A DNA stretch of 8,729 nt from a bacterium (GTDB lineage Bacteria > Patescibacteriota > Dojkabacteria > JAKAPS01 > JAJZLI01), in assembly GCA_021803645.1 (NCBI GenBank), contig JAJZLI010000010.1:1-8729 (forward strand). Direction: 5' to 3'. The stretch's first letter is position 1; every line of letters starts with the position of its first letter. Under the pieces are notes generated by a model. It saw only the letters and a program-made list of their open reading frames with translations, was not told the origin of the DNA and searched no databases. The translations under genes and the position numbers were made by a program. Shown piece by piece: positions 1 through 5,543 of this stretch.

Positions 1-8
1 ATTTAAAG

Positions 9-13
9 CTCCT
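9..13 (-). promoter_or_regulatory. Shine-Dalgarno motif for a minus-strand gene beyond the left edge
   Basis: Read on the minus strand, bases 13 to 9 are AGGAG, followed by CTTTAAAT up to the window edge. If the next base outside is G, an ATG would start at base 2 with a 6-nt spacer; a start slightly further out would also fit. This implies a divergent gene to the left. It is the only well-spaced, well-matched ribosome binding site near a window gene boundary. No part of the coding sequence itself can be seen. Confidence 0.4.
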
Positions 14-137
14 AAATATTTATATAAAAATTAGTAAAAACAAATATTTAGAATGTTTTATATTTTTATCATCTAATATGAAAACATTTAATTTTTTTAG
101 ATTGATAGCTTGATAGGTTTTTCTCAATAATATCTAC

Positions 138-149
138 TCAAGCGCTTGA
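138..149. repeat. 12-bp perfect palindrome TCAAGCGCTTGA
   Basis: A perfect dyad with a GC core (AGCGCT) inside very AT-rich DNA. It is flanked by a second, wider inverted pair, ACTCA at 136-140 and TGAGT at 156-160. A GC-cored palindrome in a promoter-bearing intergenic region looks like a dimeric regulator binding site, but no regulator is known from the window. Confidence 0.4.
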
Positions 150-187
150 TATTTATGAGTCTAACTATTGTTTAAGCAATATTTAGA

Positions 188-241
188 TTTAATGCAGGTT
201 GACTGAATAAAGTTGTTCTTATTTGTGCAACTGCATTTGAA
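188..241. repeat. Long imperfect stem-loop
   Basis: AATGCAG (191-197) pairs with CTGCATT (231-237). After a one-base bulge at 198, TTG (199-201) pairs with CAA (228-230). A small internal loop follows, then a second helix in which bases 204-210 pair with 219-225 (AATAA/TTATT plus two wobble pairs), closed by an 8-nt loop. The flanks TTT (188-190) and GAA (239-241) can add three more pairs across a bulged T. No run of T follows on either strand, so it is not a typical terminator. It could be part of an RNA leader or a small RNA; function unknown. Confidence 0.35.
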
Positions 242-243
242 AC

Positions 244-258
244 AAAGTTTTTAACTTT
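244..258. repeat. 6-bp hairpin with TTT loop
   Basis: AAAGTT (244-249) and AACTTT (253-258) are perfect complements around a three-base TTT loop. The stem is short and mostly A:T, so it may be chance in this composition. It is listed because it lies directly between two longer inverted repeats. Confidence 0.25.
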
Positions 259-272
259 ATTTGCATTTATTT

Positions 273-299
273 TTTTGAAATTTTAAAAAGATTTCAAAA
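273..299. repeat. 12-bp hairpin with AAA loop
   Basis: TTTTGAAAT (273-281) is the exact reverse complement of ATTTCAAAA (291-299). Pairing continues inward through T282-G290 (wobble), T283-A289 and T284-A288 to a three-base loop at 285-287. The sequence after the stem on the + strand (CTTTACTT) is a poor U tract, so I do not call it a terminator. It is the longest uninterrupted stem in the window. Confidence 0.4.
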
Positions 300-381
300 C
301 TTTACTTGCTATATATGCAATGAGACCTCTGTCAATACCGATCATCCCCTAAATTGTATAAAAAGAGCAAACAAATGCTGT

Positions 382-398
382 TTTGATATTATATCAAA
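382..398. repeat. 17-bp palindrome, possible operator
   Basis: TTTGATAT (382-389), one central T, then ATATCAAA (391-398): a perfect 8-bp dyad. It covers the proposed -35 box of the pil operon promoter (383-388), the usual geometry of a repressor operator. The AT-only arms reduce its statistical weight. Confidence 0.4.
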
Positions 399-411
399 TT
401 TGTGATATTGT
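383..411 (+). promoter_or_regulatory. Candidate sigma70-type promoter of the pil operon
   Basis: TTGATA (383-388, five of six matches to TTGACA) is followed after exactly 17 nt by TATTGT (406-411, four of six). A TG dinucleotide at 403-404 is in the extended -10 position. Transcription would start near 418, leaving a leader of about 14 nt before the ATG at 432. The -35 half overlaps the palindrome at 382-398. Confidence 0.45.
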
Positions 412-419
412 TTCAATAT
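405..419. repeat. Small hairpin at the promoter -10
   Basis: ATATTG (405-410) and CAATAT (414-419) are perfect complements around TTT. The element spans the proposed -10 box and the likely start of transcription. It may be chance, or a second half of the operator region with the palindrome at 382-398. Confidence 0.25.
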
Positions 420-431
420 TAAAGATGGTAT

Positions 432-1010
432 ATGACTATGCAACATAAACATCATAAATCTGATATTAATTTGTTGAATACTTTAAGACCCCCAGAGTCT
501 ACCTTTGATATTTTTTATAATTGGGTATTCTCTTATGGTAAGTACATTATATTTGCCATAGAATTTGTTGTTATATTATTATTTATTATAAAGTTTATTA
601 CGGACCAAACATATGCTGTTGCATATGGTGAATATAAGTCATTAACTCAAAAATTAAATTCACCAGTGATGACTAACAAGGTACAGTTATTAGAAAAATA
701 TCAAACAAATATGCAGTCTATTGCTACTTTACAGAGTATTAGTTATCATCCTCAAGTTATTTTGTCAGAAATTAACAAATTAATTCCTAATAATGTTTAT
801 GTTAATGAGGTTGATTTTTCAAATTCTTCTATTAGTATTTCTGGAACGGCTCAGACTTATCAGGCACTACAAGATTTAAACAATAATTTTGTCAGTGATT
901 CAAAATATTTTTCCTCAGTGGAAATACCTCAGCTGAGCAATTCTAGTTTGGTAGGAAATAATGATATTAATTATTCACTGACTGCAGATGTAAAAACCAA
1001 TTTATTATAA
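432..1010 (+). CDS. pilN: PilN-like type IV pilus inner-membrane assembly protein
   Basis: This 192-residue protein has the PilN layout: a short cytoplasmic N-terminus, one membrane segment at about residues 38-57, a helical linker (about 60-105), then a periplasmic-type alpha/beta domain (about 106-190). In the last domain, a stretch beginning LIPNNVYVNEVDFSNSSISI (118-137) matches the usual strand pattern of PilN. Residues 12-16 (INLLN) resemble the INLLP peptide by which PilN docks on PilM. PilN and PilO heterodimers link cytoplasmic PilM to the outer parts of the pilus machine; PilM is not in the window. The frame is closed by a stop at 420, so the start is ATG 432 or ATG 438; a weak AGATGG (423-428) is better spaced for 438. 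The N-terminus is histidine-rich. It is first in a three-gene unit, 14 nt before the PilO-like gene. Family assignment is by fold pattern and motif, so moderate certainty. Confidence 0.72.
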   Translation: MTMQHKHHKSDINLLNTLRPPESTFDIFYNWVFSYGKYIIFAIEFVVILLFIIKFITDQTYAVAYGEYKSLTQKLNSPVMTNKVQLLEKYQTNMQSIATLQSISYHPQVILSEINKLIPNNVYVNEVDFSNSSISISGTAQTYQALQDLNNNFVSDSKYFSSVEIPQLSNSSLVGNNDINYSLTADVKTNLL

Positions 1011-1024
1011 ATAAATAATGTATT

Positions 1025-1648
1025 ATGAAATTTGACTTTAATAAAGAAAAAGAATTATTTTTAAGAAGTTTTGGAGACAGAAGATATAAGTTTGCATATT
1101 ATTTGGGTTTCAGTATAATTGTGATTGGTTTTTTTCTTGTTGTGGTTGTTTTTCCTTTAGTCAAAGATTTAATTGTTGAAAACAAATCTATTAAAACATT
1201 AGATTCCCTTAATTTGCAAGTTCAAAATAGAATTGGTGTTATTGATTCTACTTATAGTGAATACAATAAAGATGTTACTTCAAATTTAAATGATGTTGCT
1301 TTAGCCCTTCCCGGTAGTCAAAATACTGGGTTTGTGTTTGGAAATATTTATCAGATTTTGGTAAATAATGGGGTTTATTTGGATTCTGTTTCTTTTTCAA
1401 ATTCAATACCTTCTCAATTACAGACCACGCTTTCAGGTTCTTTATCTTCTAGTTTTTCTGTTAATCTTTCTTTGCACGGTAGTTTTGCTGGGGTATTACA
1501 GTCTATTGCAACTCTTGATTCGTATCCTCAAAGAATTTTTATTTATAATGTTCAAACTTCAGTAATGTCTTCATCCAGTAATGTAAATACTGTTCCTTTG
1601 GATTCTTCTGATGTTAATGTTAATATTAATGCAATAGTGTTTTATTAA
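1025..1648 (+). CDS. pilO: PilO-like type IV pilus inner-membrane assembly protein
   Basis: This 207-residue protein has a basic cytoplasmic N-terminus (1-23), one long hydrophobic segment at about 24-46, and a helical, coiled-coil-like stretch at about 50-90. A ferredoxin-like beta/alpha region follows (about 91-180): ALPGSQNTGFVFGNIYQILV reads as the first helix, NNGVYLDSVSF and FSVNLSLHGSF as strands, and GVLQSIATLDSYPQRIFIYN as the second helix and strand. This topology and its position directly after a PilN-like gene identify it as PilO/GspM-like. With PilN it would form the inner-membrane platform of a type IV pilus or a related competence or secretion system. The region after the membrane segment is very rich in Ser, Asn, Val and Leu, typical of exported proteins in AT-rich genomes. 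No Shine-Dalgarno motif precedes ATG 1025; the next gene follows after 4 nt. Confidence 0.68.
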   Translation: MKFDFNKEKELFLRSFGDRRYKFAYYLGFSIIVIGFFLVVVVFPLVKDLIVENKSIKTLDSLNLQVQNRIGVIDSTYSEYNKDVTSNLNDVALALPGSQNTGFVFGNIYQILVNNGVYLDSVSFSNSIPSQLQTTLSGSLSSSFSVNLSLHGSFAGVLQSIATLDSYPQRIFIYNVQTSVMSSSSNVNTVPLDSSDVNVNINAIVFY

Positions 1649-1652
1649 TATT

Positions 1653-1895
1653 ATGAAAAAATATTTAAGTTTAATAATTTTAACATTTGTGGTTTTTTTG
1701 TTGTGGATTGTCTTTTCATTGTATTTATCAACGGTAAAGATACCTAGTATCCCTGGAGTGGGTGGTGGTGCATTAGGTAATTTTAATTCTGATTTATATT
1801 TAAATAACCTATCTACAGTTGAAAATAATGCTAAGTATGTATGTGTGACCCCTAATTTTACATCTAAGCCATGTGATAACCAGACACAGTATTGA
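1653..1895 (+). CDS. Small single-pass membrane protein, function unknown
   Basis: The 80-residue product begins MKKYLSL and has a strongly hydrophobic segment at about residues 5-28, which fits a signal anchor. A Pro/Gly-rich hinge (IPSIPGVGGGALG, 30-42) and a short polar tail with two cysteines (C64, C74) follow. There is no lipobox, so it is not the PilP lipoprotein by any sequence sign, although it sits where pilP follows pilO in classical pil operons. It starts 4 nt after the PilO-like stop, so it is almost certainly co-transcribed and probably serves the same machine. If the tail is outside the membrane, the two cysteines could form a disulfide. The TGA stop at 1893-1895 lies inside the -35 box of the rpoB promoter. 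I do not recognise a family. Confidence 0.65.
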   Translation: MKKYLSLIILTFVVFLLWIVFSLYLSTVKIPSIPGVGGGALGNFNSDLYLNNLSTVENNAKYVCVTPNFTSKPCDNQTQY

Positions 1896-1921
1896 CATCT
1901 GTATATTATATGTGGTATATA
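1892..1921 (+). promoter_or_regulatory. Sigma70-type promoter for rpoBC
   Basis: A consensus -35 box TTGACA (1892-1897) is followed after 18 nt by TATATA (1916-1921), preceded by TGG (1913-1915), which gives an extended -10. TATACT at 1918-1923 is an alternative -10, but its 20-nt spacing is poor. Transcription should start near 1928, giving an rpoB leader of about 120 nt. The -35 box contains the stop codon of the preceding gene. Confidence 0.65.
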
Positions 1922-1930
1922 CTCAAATAA

Positions 1931-1946
1931 GGGTATAAGGGTATAA
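1931..1946 (+). repeat. Tandem 8-bp repeat GGGTATAA x2
   Basis: GGGTATAA occurs at 1931-1938 and again at 1939-1946 with no spacer, just after the predicted transcription start of rpoB. It would lie at the 5' end of the leader RNA, or could serve as a protein-binding site. Each copy also contains a -10-like TATAAG, but no matching -35 box is visible at the right distance. Confidence 0.5.
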
Positions 1947-1995
1947 GTATTTCTTGATGAAGAGTTATTGGAAATAGAAATATCTCATGGGTTTT

Positions 1996-2019
1996 TAACC
2001 TCTAAGGGAGGTTATTTTT
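1996..2019 (+). terminator. Terminator-like hairpin in the rpoB leader
   Basis: TAACCTC (1996-2002) pairs with GAGGTTA (2008-2014) around the loop TAAGG, and TTTTT follows directly (2015-2019): a compact intrinsic terminator. It lies downstream of the strong promoter at 1892 and ends 29 nt before the rpoB ATG. It could terminate pil transcripts, or act as an attenuator for rpoBC. AACC of its left arm can instead pair with GGTT at 1990-1993, a potential competing hairpin. The loop and right arm contain AGGGAGG (2005-2011), a strong anti-16S match, but 37 nt from the rpoB start and so unlikely to serve rpoB directly. Confidence 0.55.
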
Positions 2020-2048
2020 GTTTGCATTTTATTTAATTAATTATAGAG

Positions 2049-5000
2049 ATGAAAGACCGTATTGATTTAAGTATATCTTCTTTACATAATAAGCTTTTTG
2101 AGTATCCTAATTTAATAGAATCGCAGTTAAAATCTTATGAAAGGTTTCTTAATGAAAATATAAGAGAACTTTTTGATGAGATTAATCCTGTTTTAGATAA
2201 TACTGGAAATTTATGGATATTAGAATTTCTTGATTATCGTTTTGGTGAAGTTAGTAGGTCAGTAAAAGATGCAATCAGAAAGGGTTTGAGTTATGATAGA
2301 CCCCTATATTTCAATGTTTCTCTAACGAACAAGATTTCTGGAGAAGTTAAAAATCAAGAAATTTTTGTTGCTGATCTTCCTGTTATGACTAATAGTGGAA
2401 GTTTCATTATTAATGGTCATGAAAGAGTGGTTATTCATCAAATAGTCAGGTCTGAGGGTGTCTTATTTATTGAAGGGGATAAAAAGTCTTTTAATGAATC
2501 TGTTTATTATGCGAAACTGGTAACTTCTCGTGGTCCTTGGTTGACTTTTGAAGTGAGTAAGCACAATACAATTTCAGTTAAGCTCGCTCCTAAAAAACCT
2601 AAAATTTTAATTACAACATTGCTTCGTGCCTTAGGGTATTCTTCAAATTCTGAAATATTGAATCTATTTTCAGACGTAGATGTTAATAATGAAATTCGAT
2701 ATATTGACTCAACCTTATCAAAGGATTCTAGTCATAATCAAAATGAAGCAGTTTTAGATATTTATAAAAAATTAAGGCCAGATATTTCTATTACTTATGA
2801 AAATGCATTGTCTTACTTAAATAGTATGCTTTTTAGTTCTAGAAAGTTATATTTGGGTATGACAGGGAGATATAAATTAAATAAAAAACTTGGTTTGGAT
2901 ATTGACCTTTCTAATTGTGTTCTAACAAAAGAAGATATCGTGGCAATTATACGAAGGTTAATTGCTGTAAATAATGGTCAATTTATGCCTGATGATGTGG
3001 ATTCATTAAGTAATAGGAGAGTAAAGAGTGTAGGTGAATTGCTTGGCGATTATATTAGGGTGGGTGTTAGACGAGTTGAAAAGATTATAAAAGATAGAAT
3101 GAGTATAATTTCTGCTGATGAAGTATTAACACCTTCTATGCTTGTTAGTGCTAAGCCATTTGTAGCTGTTATAAATGAATTTTTTGGTAGCAGTTCTGTT
3201 TCTACATTGATGGATCAGGATAACATATTAAGTGAGATTAGTAATAAGAGAAGAGTTACTGCAGGTGGACCAGGTGGATTAACAAAAGAGAGTGCAACCT
3301 TCTCAGTTAGAGATATGCATTATTCTCAATACTCTAGATTGTGTCCAGTAGAAACACCGGAAGGTCCTCATATTGGAATTGTAAACCATTTATCTGTATA
3401 TTCTCGTATTAATGATTATGGTTTTATTGAGGCTCCTTACAGGAAATTGTTACATTTAGTATCTCACGATAGTAAGTATTTGGAAAATAGAAAGTTAAGA
3501 GAAAATCTGAAGGTTGGTGGAAAGAATTACCTAAAAGGTGATCTCATCCATGGAAAGTTGCTTGATGATATAAAGAAAAATAAAGTTGAAGATATTCCTG
3601 TCTTTACGTATTTATCTGATGATGTGGAATATTTTGATGCTGAAGAGGAATATAATTTATCAATAGCTAGCTTAAATACAGTAATTGATGAGCATGGGAA
3701 TATATTAGAGAATTTAGTGCAATTAAGGTCTAAAGGAGATTATTCTCTCGGGGAGGTGGATTTTGTTGATTATATTGAAGTTTCTACTACTCAGATTGGA
3801 GGAGTTTCATTAAACTTAATACCATTTGCTTCAAGTAATAAAGCAGATAGAACACTAATGGGATCAAACATGCAAAAACAATCTGTTCCTTTGGTAAAAA
3901 CTGAAGCTCCAATTATTGGAACTGGTTTGGAGAAACTTATAGCAAGAAACTCAAATAGGTGTTTAATTGCTAAGGGTGATGGAGTCATAAAATATGCAGA
4001 TGCTCGAAAGATCATTGTTGCATATAAGGATTTTGGAGATGAGACTTATCTTGTTGAAAAATTTTTGCCTACAAACCAGAAAACGGCATTTACCCAGAAT
4101 GTTATTGTTAAAAAGGGAGACAATATAAAGAAAGGAGATGTCTTAGTTGATGGTCCTAGTGTACAAAATGGAGAATTAGCATTAGGTAGGAATGTTGTCG
4201 TAGCTTATATGATGTATGATGGTTTTAATTATGAAGATGGAATAGTTATATCAGAAAGACTTGTAAAAGAAGATATTTTTACATCAATTCATGTCTCATG
4301 TTATACAAGGGATATTAAAGAGACTAGGTTGGGAGATGAACTTAGTACAAAAGATATTCCGAATGTTTCATTATCTTCATTAAAGAACCTAGATGAGGAT
4401 GGTATAGTTAGTGTTGGTTCATATGTAAATTCTAATGACATATTAGTTGGTATTGTTGTTCCTAAAGGAGAAGTTGAGCTTACTCCAGAAGAGAAACTGT
4501 TAAGAGCTATATTTGGTGATATGGCAAGAGATGTTAGGGATAATTCCCTTAGGGTTCCAAATGGTGAAAGTGGTATCGTAATTGATGTGGAAGTTTTATC
4601 AAGAGAAGATGATTCTAATAAGTTATTGCCTGGAGTTATAAAGCAAGTAAAAGTTTGGGTAGCTAGAACTCATAAAATTGGAGTAGGGGACAAGTTGGCT
4701 GGAAGATATGGAGATAAGGGTGTAATTTCTAGGGTGGTTCCTGTTGAGGATATGCCTTATCTCGAAGATGGTACTCCTGTAGATGTTATTATTTCTCCTA
4801 CTAGTGTAACTAAAAGGCTGAATTTAGGGCAATTGCAGGAAGTACATTATGCAAATCTTGCTCAAAAATTAAATGTAAATTTTGCATTTCCTATATTTTC
4901 AAAAATCAATGCAGAAAAAGAGGCTCAATTAATACATGAAGCTGGGTTTGAGGGTGCTTCTGATAAAAAAACATTAAATGATGGAAGGAATGGAGAAGTT

Positions 5001-5522
5001 TTTGAAAATAAAATAGTTGTTGGACCTAGGTATATCTTGGTACTTGACCATCTTGCTGATACTAAGATTCATGCAAGGTCTACTGGTAACTATACTGTTG
5101 TCAATCAACAACCTCTTGGAGGAAGAGCAAATATGGGAGGTCAAAGATTAGGAGAAATGGAAGTATGGGCGCTAGAAGCTTATGGTGCTGCAAGTGTGTT
5201 ACAAGAAATGTTGTCAATAAAGTCAGATGATATTGTGGGGAGATCTGAAGCTTATAAATCTATCATACACGGTAAACCTATACAGATAGTGGGTATTCCT
5301 GAGAGTTTTAAGGTTTTGCTTTCGGAGTTGAAGTCTTTATGTTTGAATGTAGAGCCTATTGAAGTTATTGTGCAACCTGAATCTACTGTAGAAGAAGATA
5401 AAGTTGCAGATGTTTTACCTGAAGATGTGTCTTTATATGCTGAAGAAGAGGCTATATCTGGTGAAGATGAAGATTCTTTACCTGTAGATTCTCCAGATGA
5501 AGTAGTAGAAGTTAAAGAATAA
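2049..5522 (+). CDS. rpoB: RNA polymerase beta subunit
   Basis: Complete RpoB, 1157 residues, close to the size of insertion-free bacterial beta subunits. Signature blocks appear in order: FIINGHERV near the N-terminus, SRGPWLTFE (160-168), the rifampicin region starting at GSSSVS (380), CPVETPEGP, MGSNMQKQ (604-611), YEDGIVISE with catalytic-site acids E729 and D730, GDKLAGRYGDKG with K882 and K890 (E. coli K1065, K1073), R923 (E. coli R1106), and GGQRLGEMEVWALEAYGAA near the C-terminus. R601 corresponds to E. coli R678. It contributes the DNA channel and half of the active centre. The start is fixed by an in-frame stop at 2034; no Shine-Dalgarno motif is correctly spaced. Oddities: changed rifampicin-contact residues, K598 where E. 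coli has D675, and an acidic tail from about residue 1109. rpoC follows after 21 nt. Confidence 0.99.
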   Translation: MKDRIDLSISSLHNKLFEYPNLIESQLKSYERFLNENIRELFDEINPVLDNTGNLWILEFLDYRFGEVSRSVKDAIRKGLSYDRPLYFNVSLTNKISGEVKNQEIFVADLPVMTNSGSFIINGHERVVIHQIVRSEGVLFIEGDKKSFNESVYYAKLVTSRGPWLTFEVSKHNTISVKLAPKKPKILITTLLRALGYSSNSEILNLFSDVDVNNEIRYIDSTLSKDSSHNQNEAVLDIYKKLRPDISITYENALSYLNSMLFSSRKLYLGMTGRYKLNKKLGLDIDLSNCVLTKEDIVAIIRRLIAVNNGQFMPDDVDSLSNRRVKSVGELLGDYIRVGVRRVEKIIKDRMSIISADEVLTPSMLVSAKPFVAVINEFFGSSSVSTLMDQDNILSEISNKRRVTAGGPGGLTKESATFSVRDMHYSQYSRLCPVETPEGPHIGIVNHLSVYSRINDYGFIEAPYRKLLHLVSHDSKYLENRKLRENLKVGGKNYLKGDLIHGKLLDDIKKNKVEDIPVFTYLSDDVEYFDAEEEYNLSIASLNTVIDEHGNILENLVQLRSKGDYSLGEVDFVDYIEVSTTQIGGVSLNLIPFASSNKADRTLMGSNMQKQSVPLVKTEAPIIGTGLEKLIARNSNRCLIAKGDGVIKYADARKIIVAYKDFGDETYLVEKFLPTNQKTAFTQNVIVKKGDNIKKGDVLVDGPSVQNGELALGRNVVVAYMMYDGFNYEDGIVISERLVKEDIFTSIHVSCYTRDIKETRLGDELSTKDIPNVSLSSLKNLDEDGIVSVGSYVNSNDILVGIVVPKGEVELTPEEKLLRAIFGDMARDVRDNSLRVPNGESGIVIDVEVLSREDDSNKLLPGVIKQVKVWVARTHKIGVGDKLAGRYGDKGVISRVVPVEDMPYLEDGTPVDVIISPTSVTKRLNLGQLQEVHYANLAQKLNVNFAFPIFSKINAEKEAQLIHEAGFEGASDKKTLNDGRNGEVFENKIVVGPRYILVLDHLADTKIHARSTGNYTVVNQQPLGGRANMGGQRLGEMEVWALEAYGAASVLQEMLSIKSDDIVGRSEAYKSIIHGKPIQIVGIPESFKVLLSELKSLCLNVEPIEVIVQPESTVEEDKVADVLPEDVSLYAEEEAISGEDEDSLPVDSPDEVVEVKE

Positions 5523-5543
5523 TTTTAGATAATTTCAATTTAT

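Larger units (their letters stand above)
1..431. other. Non-coding, probably divergent, regulatory region
   Basis: No convincing gene is visible on either strand. Frames are short and stop-rich, and I see no tRNA, SRP RNA, RNase P RNA or tmRNA core motif. The stretch is strongly AT-rich and holds a succession of inverted repeats (138-149, 188-241, 244-258, 273-299, 382-398, 405-419), listed separately. A Shine-Dalgarno motif on the minus strand at the left edge suggests a divergent gene starting just outside the window, which would make this the shared upstream region of two transcription units. The last 50 bases carry the candidate promoter of the pil operon. Confidence 0.6.

Noticed and set aside
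3..113. Open frame at the left edge on the + strand
   Set aside because: It is 36 codons of low-complexity AT-rich sequence with no family resemblance, and the minus-strand Shine-Dalgarno motif at the same edge fits a divergent gene better.
1893..1895. UGA as a glycine codon, as in Gracilibacteria/SR1
   Set aside because: About 2,200 codons of rpoB and rpoC contain no in-frame TGA, while glycine is encoded by GGN throughout. The TGA here also coincides with a promoter -35 box, so it is read as a true stop.
1957..1977. Leader peptide of six codons (MKSYWK) in the rpoB leader
   Set aside because: There is no ribosome binding site and no regulatory codon run, and such short frames are expected by chance.
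2018..2065. TTG-started frame using the AGGGAGG motif and overlapping the rpoB start
   Set aside because: Spacing is good, but the frame is only 15 codons, out of frame with rpoB, uses a rare start and lies partly in a hairpin. It is noted only as a possible coupling device.
3791..4015. Minus-strand open frame inside rpoB
   Set aside because: It lies opposite a strongly conserved part of RpoB and has no independent start signal or recognisable product. Similar antisense frames inside rpoC (6131-6328, 8499-8687) and an overlapping frame in pilO (1368-1565) are rejected for the same reason.
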